Source: Sphingomonas endolithica
Lineage (GTDB): Bacteria > Pseudomonadota > Alphaproteobacteria > Sphingomonadales > Sphingomonadaceae
Reading direction: 5' to 3'
DNA length: 64,000 nucleotides
NCBI RefSeq assembly: GCF_025231525.1
Contig: NZ_CP103057.1
Coordinates: 3,172,501-3,236,500 of the forward strand
Position numbers and translations under genes: made by a program. The notes under the pieces were generated by a model. The model had not been told where the DNA came from, did no database searches, and worked only from the letters and a program-made list of their open reading frames with translations. This document shows, in pieces, positions 19,001 through 26,466 of the stretch. Position 1 is the stretch's first letter; each line of letters starts with the position of its first letter.

Positions 19001-19448
19001 GCGAGAGAAGGACTAGCCAGCCACCCGCCGTAAGGCGGGGGGAGGAAATGGTCTTAGTGTCTTCGATACGTCTATTTAGGACATCGATATTTTCCTGCCA
19101 GTCGGCAGCTTCGATCAGCTTGTGGCTGTCTAGAAAGGCAATAAGTCGCTCAAGGAAGGAACGCTTAGGTGGGTCGCTCTGATGTAACCATGCATCATAG
19201 CAAAAGATAAAGGTGTGCTTGGGTCCATCCTCTGGAAGGCGCTTCCCAAGTAGACGCACGACGGTAGATTTCCCGCTTCCCCATGGGCCGAGGAGTCCGA
19301 TCATTTTAATACGGTCGTGCGCGGTGATCACGCCCGCAATTGCCGTAGCTACGCGATCATGTGCTCCGAAGGAGTCGCTGTCGGATGCACTATCCTCGAT
19401 GAAGTTTAGATGATGAGCCGCAATCGCGGCGCGAGATATAGTAGGCAT
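16086..19448 (-). CDS. KAP-family P-loop NTPase, membrane-associated
   Basis: A very large protein (about 1120 residues) with the KAP NTPase core. Walker A is GPWGSGKST near residues 54-62, preceded by HDRIKMIGLL. Two hydrophobic segments at about 143-161 and 183-203 lie between Walker A and the Walker B region FVLVIDNLDRL near 277-287. This interruption of the P-loop domain by membrane helices is characteristic of KAP proteins such as the F-plasmid phage-exclusion protein PifA. The remaining 750 residues are predicted helical and lack a recognised domain. The ATG at 19448 is the start. It stands alone with gene-free DNA on both sides, and its codon use looks less GC-rich than the core genes. 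A phage-exclusion role is inferred. Confidence 0.85.
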   Translation of the reverse strand: MPTISRAAIAAHHLNFIEDSASDSDSFGAHDRVATAIAGVITAHDRIKMIGLLGPWGSGKSTVVRLLGKRLPEDGPKHTFIFCYDAWLHQSDPPKRSFLERLIAFLDSHKLIEAADWQENIDVLNRRIEDTKTISSPRLTAGGWLVLLSLVLVPAGTRLIGTDWYTLMRKVDSTWYERAAFPAGFSMIIAPAIIMLSVWFAWRPHRNPFSKAFWSRGNWNKYRKERESASLLALFLNKQVSEETKRVIKSPEPTTLEFQDQFRKLIKAASADNRRFVLVIDNLDRLPAKEAIEMWNTIRSFFLGALEEGDALPRTRLPTIILPVDENAISGMFLDMKDSAAAARSFVDKTFDITFYLSPPVSSHWQSYLACQMKAVFGDIYEDEWSFQVSRIYSRTIDSRFAITPRDINKLINAIATLWLQWSDAGIPLVSIAYFVIHRTVIEKDIHAAIANPALDLSDQDAEWARSLAALRFSVPLEDALQVLLGTRLELALAKTDVATLREAAQVKGFEGIIHRLLDDLPNDDGSLPRAVTLLARAELDDAPWLRSAWRKLRRNFLAGDMLEDGGVDAFEMLSTSCPPDRLESFLADVAIAIPTIPQHSLFQAHSRRVRLVSLIEMLWTRAAAAELVRPNVLLPGDATLFLDVTSALWKDDDAEIPLRTIHSPNAIVSAFVEGLSATNPAPHQEARARIVLDGEPPESWTTAIVAADSVLRTTEATSASSEAAALLLGRLSLVEVAAREKLHALGAEGVLQKNVEQLIAAGDYNPAARFVALMLASKTALGTAYGQSWDDFVGANPWFVEAVDNEFTRFSPPSFASHLVNQATNDPSTSGLISPLLTRRALTHDLGRLPVQAIVGDVERYLRLMPDAAGSALLATLPEYTNFWTQFAAAGLSRSALRIYVALLSSTGGASVADRRRAKGKFLGALKDVKREQWRAIIAANEPMLDVAVLAKVPATGKSSQQADLFGALSDLLPDLVSQAERPYALAWTKAATILSSTHRRAVMATFRDQLLALPAVENLAGLLEATGKLLLIEGKLVERADEVVRRMVVPLIETPAGRSWIMQHYDDLKPIFIASNADTQTHFSELLELWATEASAQERDDLAPLLSRWSGTHLNSRY

Positions 19449-19797
19449 CAAACTCCTATCAGGTCGAATTTCCAGCGCAGTCCAGCCCTCCAGCGGAGCC
19501 TACATAATGTCGCAGGTCAATGCGCGTCTTAGCCCCCAGAAGATCCCAGTTCACCAAATCTCGTTTTGAAGGCAGCCGATCATTCATTTGAAAATGGCAC
19601 CGCCTTGTTTCCGATGGAGACAAGGGAGGACGGCGCATGTGGCAACGCGGGTTTAGCGATGCGTTGCATGGGTATACCTTCGCGAGACAAGGCGGTGAGA
19701 CGGTTAATCCTCGTCGTAGCGTCTCAATAGAGTTGACCGATCATTTTTGGGACAGCATACAAGCTGGATCTAGAACCCAGTGAGACAGGGTGGTTGT
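19449..19797. other. Intergenic region upstream of resolvase
   Basis: Lies between the divergent KAP and resolvase genes and should contain both promoters. A resolution site for the serine recombinase would be expected here. The word CCGATCATT occurs twice (near 19578 and 19738), but no clear set of resolvase sub-sites was identified. Confidence 0.4.
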
Positions 19798-20355
19798 ATG
19801 TTGGTAGGTTACGCGCGCGTTTCGTCGGTTGGTCAGTCGCTGGAGGTGCAACTCGATGCGCTGAAGGATGCCGGCTGTGAAAAGGTTTTCTCTGAGAAGC
19901 GAACTGGCACAACCACCGCTGGGCGCGATGAGCTTGCCGAAGCACTGACGTTCGTGAGGGACGGTGACACATTGCTCGTCACGCGACTTGACCGCTTGGC
20001 GCGCTCGGCTGCCGACCTGCACACTATCGTGAACAGATTAAGCGAGCGTGGCGTCGGGTTCCGCTGTCTTCAACAATCCGGAATGGACACGACAACAAGC
20101 ACAGGCAAGCTTCTCCTTGGGGTGCTCGCATCGATTGCCGAGTTCGAAGCTGACATCCGTCGCGAACGTCAGCGTGAGGGAATCGATCGTGCGAAAGCAG
20201 CTGGTATCTACAAGGGACGTAAACCGTCTGTAGATGCCGCTGCGGTGCGTTCTCTGCGTGACCAAGGGCTCGGGGGTAGCGAAATAGCCAAGAGGCTCGG
20301 TATCGGTCGTGCGAGCGTTTACAGGGCGCTACAAGCCAACAATGCTCAGTGCTGA
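19798..20355 (+). CDS. Serine recombinase, Tn3-type resolvase/invertase
   Basis: A 185-residue small serine recombinase. The catalytic region starts at once: MLVGYARVSS has the nucleophile Ser9 and Arg7, and VTRLDRLARSAADL carries the further catalytic arginines. ASIAEFEADIRRERQREGI is the dimerisation helix, and the C-terminal helix-turn-helix is GGSEIAKRLGIGRASVYRAL. It is full length for TnpR/Hin-like proteins. No transposase of a Tn3 element is adjacent, so it may be an orphan resolvase left from a transposon or one that resolves island multimers. It starts at ATG 19798. Confidence 0.93.
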   Translation: MLVGYARVSSVGQSLEVQLDALKDAGCEKVFSEKRTGTTTAGRDELAEALTFVRDGDTLLVTRLDRLARSAADLHTIVNRLSERGVGFRCLQQSGMDTTTSTGKLLLGVLASIAEFEADIRRERQREGIDRAKAAGIYKGRKPSVDAAAVRSLRDQGLGGSEIAKRLGIGRASVYRALQANNAQC

Positions 20356-20558
20356 AGAAGCCGGAGAGCGCGACTTAAAGCTCGCCTCTAATCCGAGGCA
20401 ACCTCCTAAGGGACGCCACTTCTATACAGCTCGCGGCACCTCGGTGCGGTGCGCTCAGGGTCAGGCTCATCGACCCTGTTGTGACACCGCCACGCGGGAC
20501 GCAAGATTGCGGATCGACCCGATCTACGTGGTTGTGGATCAGTCGTTCCTCCGCACCG
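20356..20558. other. Gene-free segment after resolvase
   Basis: Together with the 385-bp repeat and the first palindromic repeat, this forms about 685 bp without a supported gene. Nothing else was recognised. Confidence 0.4.
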
Positions 20559-20943
20559 CCTCGCCGGTCGTCAGGAGGAAGTCCTAGGGAATGCTGGAAG
20601 CTATTACCCGGATGCTGCCAATCCGGCGGTGCCGCGGCTCGAGAGCCATCCACCGGGCTGTCATGCGCTGCTACTTTGGTTGATGTTTAGTTGGTGTTAA
20701 GTTGGTCAAAATCGCTTTGTTTCAGCGACTGCCATTCACTTGGGTTTGCCAATTTCGGCAGAAAACTGCGGTTTTCCTGCTTTGTCATAAAATAGGCTTG
20801 GTTGAACGGTTTAACCAAGCCCACCTTGCTTGCTTCGCAAAGCGGATCGCAGGGGTAAGCTCATCCCGATAGCATTTGCCTGTCATGTGCTTCCCCATGA
20901 GTCCGCCGTCATACCCGATTAAGGTCAACGACCGCTTCCCACC
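20559..20943 (+). repeat. 385-bp direct repeat, copy 1
   Basis: This block is closely similar along its whole length to 31748-32132, in the same orientation. It contains short tandem words (GTTGATGTTTA, GTTGGTGTTAA, GTTGGTC) and a hairpin CTTGGTTGAA / TTTAACCAAG. No coding frame is conserved between the copies. It ends where a palindromic island repeat begins. The purpose is unknown; it may be the end of a mobile element or an attachment/recombination site. Confidence 0.8.
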
Positions 20944-21020
20944 AGGTCGCGACGTTCGGGATCGGCAGAGCGGACGCCAGGAGCGGACAGACCGGAAGCG
21001 CCCAATTGCAGACATTCGCC
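20930..21020. repeat. Island palindromic repeat, copy
   Basis: Contains GACCGCTTCCCACCA, AGCGGAC twice and CGCCCAATTGCAGACATTC. Member of the repeat family that separates the orphan genes of the island; it precedes the gene at 21041. Confidence 0.65.
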
Positions 21021-21040
21021 ACTTGGGCGATGATGCTGCC

Positions 21041-21286
21041 ATGGGTATCCTGATGGTCATTCTGCTGACGCTGGCACTGCTCGTCTGCAACCTGATCTAC
21101 TGCGGGCAGCGGATCATGGCCGACCTGCGACAATCGCGGCGCACGAATGTGACATTGGGCTCGTTTGCCTTCTGCGGCGCGCTTATGGCTACGGGTGTCG
21201 ATGGCCTGGGCCACGCTCGCCAGTCTCGCCCATCTCTAGAGCCAGCTAACGCCCATGTGTGGACGGCCCTCCGTTGGCAAGCTTGA
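21041..21286 (+). CDS. Small membrane protein, hypothetical
   Basis: A possible 81-residue protein starting MGILMVILLTLALLVCNLIY, a clear transmembrane helix or signal anchor. It is followed by a basic linker (RIMADLRQSRRTN) and a second moderately hydrophobic stretch (LGSFAFCGALMATGV). No family is recognised. The start at 21041 is chosen because the upstream frame runs through the repeat. There is no strong ribosome-binding site, so coding status is uncertain. Confidence 0.4.
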   Translation: MGILMVILLTLALLVCNLIYCGQRIMADLRQSRRTNVTLGSFAFCGALMATGVDGLGHARQSRPSLEPANAHVWTALRWQA

Positions 21287-21519
21287 TTAGTCGCTTCGCA
21301 CTGCTGGTTGGTGCGGCCATGTGTCCGACCTGTTGGTGCGGCGCATGGTGCCGCTGGCCGTAATGCCATTCGCGCGTTTCGGGTCCCGATCAATTGCACG
21401 CACTCGTGGTGCTTGGGCGCTTTGGGTTCTCCCGATCCGGCGGTTTCAACCGGCTTTGTGCATTAGCTTCTGTTCGCCCTTCCCAACCTCGTCAGGCGCG
21501 GTCGACCGCGCCGTGTTCC

Positions 21520-22542
21520 TTATGCGATCTGCGGCTCGCGATAGCGCTCGCCGCTGGCCATCATCGCCCAGATCATGCGGGCATTCTTGTTGGCGAGCGC
21601 GACCGCAGCAACCTTTGGCTTACGCCGCGCGAGCAGTTGCACGAGCCACGGCCGCTTCGCACCGTTGCGCTCGGCATAGCGCACCACCGCCATCGCCCCG
21701 ACGATCAGCATATGGCGCAGATACTGGTGCCCGGCCTTGGTGATGCCGCCAAGCCGCTCCTTGCCGCCGCTGGAGTTCTGCCGCGGCACCAGGCCGATCC
21801 ATGCCGCGAGGTTGCGCCCTGAACGAAAGATCGCCGGATCGGGAACGGTGGCAACGATCGCGCTGGCGAGCAGCGGGCCGACGCCAGGTATCTCCATCAG
21901 GCGGCGGCCAAGCTCGGTCTCGCGCGCGCTTGCCAGGATCCTGCGGTCGTTGTCGAGGATCTGCTCCTTCACCATGCGCAACTGAGTGGCCAACATTTCC
22001 AGGCAGACCCGCGCATCCGCCGGCACCCGTTCGTCAGTCGGATCGGCGATGACGTCGAGGAGCTGATCGATGCCGTTCCTGCCGATTGGCGCCACGATTC
22101 CGAACTCGGCAAGGTGCGCCCGCAGTGCGTTCGACAGCTGCGTGCGCTGCCGATTCAGGATCAGCCGAACCCGGTGCAGCATCATCGCGCTCTGCTGTTC
22201 GGGTGTCTTGATTCCGACAAAGCGCATGGTCGGCCGCGTCACTGCCTCGCAGATCGCCTCGGCATCGGCCGCGTCGTTCTTGCCCCGCTTGACGTACGGC
22301 TTCACATATTGCGCCGGCATCAGCTTCACGTCGTGTCCCAGCGCGACCAGCTCACGTGCCCAATAGTGTGATGATGCGCACGCCTCGATGCCAACCAAGC
22401 AGGCCGGCAGCTTCGCGAAGAACTTCAGCATGCGGCCTCGCGTCAGCCGCTGGCGGATCACCACCGCGCCATCCGCATCGACACCGTGCACCTGGAATAC
22501 GTTCTTCGCGATATCCAAACCGATCGTCGTGTCGTTCCTCAT
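21520..22542 (-). CDS. IS110-family transposase
   Basis: A 340-residue full-length transposase of the IS110 family. The N-terminal RuvC-like DEDD domain is visible (Asp10 in GLDIAK, VGIEACASSHYWA, and KNDAADAEAI). The C-terminal region has the helix-hairpin-helix IPGVGPLLASAIV and the conserved serine-bearing segment LAAWIGLVPRQNSSGGKERLGGI. These elements lack standard terminal inverted repeats and use a bridge RNA in characterised members. The frame is intact. Upstream at 22547-22604 there is an inverted repeat (GGCTCTCC / GGAGAGCC), a candidate end or regulatory structure. A half-copy of the island palindrome (ATTGCGGACGTT) follows directly. Confidence 0.94.
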   Translation of the reverse strand: MRNDTTIGLDIAKNVFQVHGVDADGAVVIRQRLTRGRMLKFFAKLPACLVGIEACASSHYWARELVALGHDVKLMPAQYVKPYVKRGKNDAADAEAICEAVTRPTMRFVGIKTPEQQSAMMLHRVRLILNRQRTQLSNALRAHLAEFGIVAPIGRNGIDQLLDVIADPTDERVPADARVCLEMLATQLRMVKEQILDNDRRILASARETELGRRLMEIPGVGPLLASAIVATVPDPAIFRSGRNLAAWIGLVPRQNSSGGKERLGGITKAGHQYLRHMLIVGAMAVVRYAERNGAKRPWLVQLLARRKPKVAAVALANKNARMIWAMMASGERYREPQIA

Positions 22543-22546
22543 CGTG

Positions 22547-22604
22547 GCTCTCCTTCCGGCTCTCTCCGCAGATCATTCTGCGGGAGGGGTGGAGAGCCGT
22601 CCAC
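22547..22604. repeat. Inverted repeat upstream of IS110 transposase
   Basis: GGCTCTCC near 22549 pairs with GGAGAGCC near 22591 across about 45 bp, with further complementary bases CTCTCCGCAG / CTGCGGGAGG inside. In the IS110 group the non-coding end can encode the bridge RNA, so this is a candidate location. The left element boundary was not determined. Confidence 0.4.
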
Positions 22605-22684
22605 GTCATCAATTGCGGACGTTGCGGGGCTTTTCTCCTGCTCCAAACCTGCCATTAATCTATGAGCAACGTAGGAAGATCGAG

Positions 22685-23110
22685 ATGCACTATCCGCTAA
22701 TGGACATCACAGATCGAATCTCAGAACCTCCAATTTGGTGGCTCCAAGGTATTCCCCGATACTGTGACTACCATCCACATGAGGCTACATGGGGATCGAC
22801 GAATTTGTTGGTGCGGGTATGCTGTCAAAATTGCCATCGCACGTTCGACGTTGCGATCGGCACAAACGCGGTATTGAAAGAAGGCATTGTAGACCCGGTG
22901 CTAGGATACCCTTTCGACAGCAAGACCGGAATGATGATCGATTTCCCGAACGGCGATCCGCCCTTTCATCTTGGGAAAGACGGCTTCAATTGCATTGGAA
23001 ACACGATGGGCGCGGAGTGGGTTGCCATCTTGCAGGTATGGGAAGGGAGTTGGCCGAATTGGAACCGGAGGCCCGACCTTGAGGGGCCATCACCAGACAG
23101 TCCAATCTAA
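22685..23110 (+). CDS. Hypothetical protein with cysteine/histidine clusters
   Basis: A 141-residue soluble protein starting MHYPLMDITDRISEPPIWW. It has CDYHPHEATWG followed by VRVCCQNCHRTFDV, which together could bind a metal such as zinc. Later segments are rich in aromatic and glycine residues (DPPFHLGKDGFNCIGNTMGAEWVAILQVWEG). No signal peptide. It sits between the IS110 element and a palindromic repeat. Family not identified; coding status is supported by composition and length. Confidence 0.65.
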   Translation: MHYPLMDITDRISEPPIWWLQGIPRYCDYHPHEATWGSTNLLVRVCCQNCHRTFDVAIGTNAVLKEGIVDPVLGYPFDSKTGMMIDFPNGDPPFHLGKDGFNCIGNTMGAEWVAILQVWEGSWPNWNRRPDLEGPSPDSPI

Positions 23111-23133
23111 AGAACGCCTGTTACGCTCCTACA

Positions 23134-23194
23134 GCAGACGGTCCGCAATCCACCAGTTTCAGCCATGGCAGCTGCCGCCCACTTGCGGACATTC
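23134..23194. repeat. Island palindromic repeat, copy
   Basis: GCAGACGGTCCGC, CCACCAGTTTCAGCCATGGC and GCCCACTTGCGGACATTC in order. One of the clearest copies; it lies between the orphan genes at 22685 and 23252. A second half-unit (ATTGCGGACGTTCC) follows at about 23215-23229. Confidence 0.75.
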
Positions 23195-23251
23195 AGTCGC
23201 AAGATGCCGCGTTCTATTGCGGACGTTCCCCCCTTCATTATTGTCGGGCAA

Positions 23252-23443
23252 ATGACAGGGGAGGCGAACATCGCGGCTCGGGTTGCAGCAATCAGCTACA
23301 CGCTCGCTATTGCCGCGATGGTATGGTTCACGTTCGCATTCTTCGGGTTCGACCTTAAGGGCGACGTCAGCGGGCTGATCGTGTTTGCTTTGCTCGCGCT
23401 ATCGCCGATCCCCGTCTGCATTCTCTGCTTCCGAAGAGATTAG
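23252..23443 (+). CDS. Small two-helix membrane protein
   Basis: A 63-residue protein starting MTGEANIAARVAAISYTLAI. It has two hydrophobic segments (AISYTLAIAAMVWFTFAFFG and GLIVFALLALSPIPVCIL) separated by a short charged turn, then a basic tail CFRRD. ATG 23252 is preferred to an earlier in-frame codon because the upstream part is repeat sequence. Function unknown; palindromic repeats bracket it on both sides. Confidence 0.55.
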   Translation: MTGEANIAARVAAISYTLAIAAMVWFTFAFFGFDLKGDVSGLIVFALLALSPIPVCILCFRRD

Positions 23444-23527
23444 CGGACCTTCCACTTTCCACCACTTTCGGCCGTTCAGGCTGGCGAGCCGTCCAACGTC
23501 CGCTAACGCCCGTTTGCGGCCATTCGT
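23441..23527. repeat. Island palindromic repeat, copy
   Basis: AGCGGACCTTCCAC, TTTCCACCACTTTCGGCC and GTCCGCTAACGCCCGTTTGC in order, with CCGC/GCGG pairing around the last word. Lies between genes at 23252 and 23555. Confidence 0.7.
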
Positions 23528-23554
23528 ACATGGCGGCTCGATCGCCAGCGCGTG

Positions 23555-23914
23555 CTATTTTAGACCGCCCGTGCGTGTCCGACGTGGCAGCGAAAACCCA
23601 AATCGGTGGGACATCCACTTGAAAGCACTCAATGGGGCTGCGCCTGCGGCAATCAGAAGCGAAACGCTCCAATACTGATCGGCATATTCAAACGGGCTCC
23701 CGCTAGTGAACTGCCGATACAGGCTAGGCATGAGAAGCAGCAGGGGTAGAGAAGCCAGTCCTAATGCGACAAAGGCTGAAACTAGCCGACTCTTACGCCC
23801 GATCATCATACTGGCACCCTCGACTATGCCATGCGACAGAGCTGCGGCGAGACAGCTTAGGATGACTGCGCCAATGATGCCGAATAGTACCGCCGCGATT
23901 GCCGGTCCGATCAT
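23555..23914 (-). CDS. Small membrane protein, hypothetical
   Basis: A 119-residue protein starting MIGPAIAAVLFGIIGAVILS. Three hydrophobic segments are visible (about residues 4-30, 47-66 and 83-100), and the tail is basic (RFGFSLPRRTRTGGLK). ATG 23914 is preferred to a TTG seven codons upstream. No family recognised. It is transcribed opposite to its left neighbour, with an island repeat on each side. Confidence 0.6.
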   Translation of the reverse strand: MIGPAIAAVLFGIIGAVILSCLAAALSHGIVEGASMMIGRKSRLVSAFVALGLASLPLLLLMPSLYRQFTSGSPFEYADQYWSVSLLIAAGAAPLSAFKWMSHRFGFSLPRRTRTGGLK

Positions 23915-23960
23915 GTTGCAACGGTACCATATCAATCATCCCGTGCAAGTCAGAAGCTGC

Positions 23961-24015
23961 CTGTCTGCTTTCCACCATTCCCGGCCATGGCAGCTAACGC
24001 CCAATTTCAGTCATT
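23961..24015. repeat. Island palindromic repeat, copy
   Basis: CTGTCTGCTTTCCACCATTC, CCGGCCATGGCAGC and TAACGCCCAATTTCAGTCAT. Lies between genes at 23555 and 24011. Confidence 0.65.
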
Positions 24016-24451
24016 GAGCCGCAGGAACAACTTGGCTGAAAGCTGCCGCGTGCGGCGCTCGCTTCGCGGGAAGCGTTATGCCTAGTGAGGCGGCGCACCA
24101 TCGGACCGCCCGCCAGTGAACGTCAGACACACCTCCTCGTTGCCGCCGTATCCTGCACACCGTCTGCTTGTTCGGAGAGAAGTAGACCACGACCTCCCGG
24201 CCGTTCGCGGCGTGTCGTGCGCGCCATTGGAACTGGTCACCTGATCGTGAGCCAGTCGGGTCTTCAGGACCCCAAGAGGTTAGCCCCTCCGCTTCCACTA
24301 GTTGACCAGCAAATGCCTGTGACGGGATCGTGGAGGGACGGCTAATCTGCTCAGCCACGAGCCCCTCCCGCTTAGCGGCGGGGTCACTGAATGTAGCGAT
24401 CACCTTCGGCTCCGCCGCAGCGGCTGATAGGATCAGAAGAAGGACGAGCAT
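24011..24451 (-). CDS. Secreted hypothetical protein
   Basis: A 146-residue protein with a short signal peptide (MLVLLLILSAAAAEP). The mature part includes SWGPEDPTGSRSGDQFQW, VVVYFSPNKQTVCRIRRQRG and VHWRAVRWCAASLGITLP. Two cysteines could form a periplasmic disulphide. ATG 24451 is chosen because it places the signal peptide at the N-terminus. Family not recognised. Confidence 0.6.
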   Translation of the reverse strand: MLVLLLILSAAAAEPKVIATFSDPAAKREGLVAEQISRPSTIPSQAFAGQLVEAEGLTSWGPEDPTGSRSGDQFQWRARHAANGREVVVYFSPNKQTVCRIRRQRGGVSDVHWRAVRWCAASLGITLPAKRAPHAAAFSQVVPAAQ

Positions 24452-24590
24452 TGATGTTCTCCTAGGGATCGGTCCTGTAATCACAGGAGCGGAGCAGCCT
24501 GTTTCCACCTAAGCTGTTAGCCTCAACATGTGCAGATATTACGCAGAAAAGGTCTGCTTCCTGCTGCGGCCACCCAAAAGCAGCCAGTCC

Positions 24591-24670
24591 CCTAACCACC
24601 AATCCCGGTCATTCACGAAGCGCGAGGTGCAGCCCGAAAGCGGACGGGCAGCGAACGCCCAATCCTAGCC
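24591..24670. repeat. Island palindromic repeat, copy
   Basis: TAACCACCAATCCCGGTCAT, CCCGAAAGCGGACGGGC and GCGAACGCCCAATCC. Lies between genes at 24011 and 24728. Confidence 0.6.
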
Positions 24671-24727
24671 CTTTGCTCGCGTTGGCCGAGCGCCTAGAAG
24701 CGGTCGGTAGGTAAGGGGGCGAGAGCG

Positions 24728-25204
24728 ATGCTTGGCAAGATTGTTGGCGCTACTTTGATTATTACAGCGTCCCTTCCGAGTAACGCACAGGTCCCGCCTG
24801 CACCATCATTGCCGGGCCAAGATAGGCTGAGCGAGGAACTGGTTCGGTCAATCGAAACGAAAAACTTAGCTGCCTATGGAGCGCTTCTGTCCGACGCCGT
24901 GCATGTATCTGAGGATGGCAAAGAGGTAGCTCGCAGCAAGACAGACTGGATGAACACGTTTGGGAAAAAGCTGTCCGCTGACGGCGTTGTCTTCAAAATG
25001 GCTCCCGGATTTTCGTCCACAGGACGCCTCCTGTTTATCGAGTATTTTAATTCAGCCGGAAGCTGGGGCGGCGATGTTCCAGCACATTGTTGCTGGTCCT
25101 ACGACGCGGTGGCCTACGACCTCGCTGGCGGAAAGGTCATTGCGATACGGCGTCTTCGCGGAGGCAATACCAAGCTGGATGAGCGCGGTTCACCAGCGAA
25201 ATAA
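24728..25204 (+). CDS. Secreted NTF2/SnoaL-like protein
   Basis: A 158-residue protein with signal peptide MLGKIVGATLIITASLPSNAQ. The mature part (EELVRSIETKNLAAYGALLSDAVHVSEDGKEVARSKTDWM, then GRLLFIEYFNS and CCWSYDAVAYDLAGGKVIAIRRL) has the order of elements of a DUF4440/SnoaL-type NTF2-like fold: helix, acidic loop, helix, then antiparallel strands. A purine-rich ribosome-binding site (AAGGGGGCGAGAG) precedes ATG 24728. No catalytic residues can be assigned; fold assignment is inference. Confidence 0.65.
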   Translation: MLGKIVGATLIITASLPSNAQVPPAPSLPGQDRLSEELVRSIETKNLAAYGALLSDAVHVSEDGKEVARSKTDWMNTFGKKLSADGVVFKMAPGFSSTGRLLFIEYFNSAGSWGGDVPAHCCWSYDAVAYDLAGGKVIAIRRLRGGNTKLDERGSPAK

Positions 25205-25230
25205 CGTCGGCTAATCGCCATCCCCTTCCC

Positions 25231-25330
25231 GAAAGCGGACGGTCGCCTTTCCACCAATGTCGGCCATGGCAGCAATCGCCCACTAGCCGACGTAAGCCGA
25301 TCACGGTACTTTCGCTCAAAGCGGACGGTG
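25231..25330. repeat. Island palindromic repeat, copy with extra half-unit
   Basis: GAAAGCGGACGGTCGCC, TTTCCACCAATGTCGGCC and AATCGCCCACTAGCCGAC, then a second AAAGCGGACGGTGG at 25318-25331. Lies between genes at 24728 and 25344. Confidence 0.7.
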
Positions 25331-25343
25331 GGGATCAGTTTGG

Positions 25344-25610
25344 ATGAACAAGTGCATCTTGCTCGCCTTGTCGCTGACGATGATTCTGGGAGGCTGCGCC
25401 AGTCGGAAGCCTCCGTTCTCGCGCGCCCAATTCCTTGCTGCCAAATTGCGGTGCGGTGCGGCTGACGCCTACATGATCGAAGCCGCTCCCAACACTATTG
25501 GCTTTCGCGGAACGTCCGACGACCACGTTAGCCAAGCAAAGTGTATGAAGGAACATTTGGCGGAAACAGATGTGCAAACCGTCGTTCTTGGGTCACGGCT
25601 TTACGTATAA
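25344..25610 (+). CDS. Small lipoprotein, hypothetical
   Basis: An 88-residue protein with a lipoprotein signal, MNKCILLALSLTMILGGCAS, whose lipobox is LGGC. The mature part is short (FSRAQFLAAKLRCGAADAYM, IGFRGTSDDHVSQAKCMKEH) with two further cysteines. It would be anchored in the outer or inner membrane facing the periplasm. No family recognised; island repeats lie on both sides. Confidence 0.65.
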   Translation: MNKCILLALSLTMILGGCASRKPPFSRAQFLAAKLRCGAADAYMIEAAPNTIGFRGTSDDHVSQAKCMKEHLAETDVQTVVLGSRLYV

Positions 25611-25650
25611 CTTCGGTTCCGATGTAAAGCCCGCTCTCGCTGCGTCGGCG

Positions 25651-25735
25651 GGAAAGCGGACAGACCGAAAACCAGCCGGAGTCCCGAAAGCCGACCGTCA
25701 GCAGTCCACCAGGTCGCGACGTTCGCGATCGACAA
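25651..25735. repeat. Island palindromic repeat, copy
   Basis: GGAAAGCGGACAGACCG, CCCGAAAGCCGACCGTC and GTCCACCAGGTCGCGACG. The last word also occurs in the copy at 20930-21020. Confidence 0.6.
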
Positions 25736-25913
25736 AGCAGGCGCCAGAATTAAAGCGCGCAAGCACCGAAGTTATCCGAGCTGGCGCCCGGCACCGTATG
25801 ACAGGTCGGTGCAGCAGCCGTTGCCGGGTCGTCGTTCTTTGTCACGCCAAGTGTCACGGGATGTGTCACAGCGCTTGAACAAGAAACCGCAGAAAACCGT
25901 CGTTTCGGAGAAG

Positions 25914-25937
25914 TGGTCGGGGAGACAGGATGCGAAC
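25914..25937 (-). repeat. tRNA-Pro 3'-end-like fragment
   Basis: Read on the minus strand, these 24 bases match the 3' end of a typical proteobacterial tRNA-Pro (T loop, T stem, acceptor strand and CCA) with one difference in the T loop, as far as I can recall that tRNA. The rest of the tRNA is absent. This is what an old attachment site of a tRNA-targeting element would leave behind. Confidence 0.5.
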
Positions 25938-26290
25938 GGAGGACCAAGTCCCCCGAGTTACGTACGGTGAGCCTATGAGCCGAAGATCGTGTTTGCTGCC
26001 GGCATGTCGAGCGCCGTCGGTGCCCTGCTTAGTTGGCGTGTTGCCAATGGTGTTTCCGAGGTTGCATTCTCAACCTGAGATGAAGTGTTCAACTAAACGG
26101 GATCTGACGCGAGCATATCAAGGAAGCATGGTCTCGATGCTCCCAGCATGCTCGGCCTTACAATATCGAGCGGGCTCTGGCTGGAGCTTCGCGGGCGCCG
26201 TACAGGGCGATGGCACTGATCGACAATCCCCTAAATACCGACCCCGAGCTTGGCTCTAACCGTCTCGCATCGAAGCGGGATTCGAGATCG

Positions 26291-26328
26291 AGCTTGCCTC
26301 GGAATGGTGTACCATTCCGAGGCAAGCT
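26291..26328. repeat. Perfect 18-bp-arm palindrome
   Basis: AGCTTGCCTCGGAATGGT and its exact reverse complement are separated by GT. The stem is very stable, and the sequence after it (TTAG) is not a real T-run. Part of the arm recurs at 15767-15792. It may be a terminator of the convergent region or the end of a small mobile repeat. Confidence 0.7.
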
Positions 26329-26466
26329 TTAGCAAAGCACTAAGGTACAGTTGCTAAGACACGGCGCAGATGTCGGAGAGGGGCCCAACTGGGGCGGGAC
26401 AAGTCTCACCGCTCCGCAGCAGCGCGACGGTATTCAGCAACGAAGTCCTAAGGCTTGATCGTTGGC

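Noticed and set aside
25930..26259. 109-codon frame after the tRNA-Pro scrap
   Set aside because: Composition and content look random, and it begins inside repeat debris.
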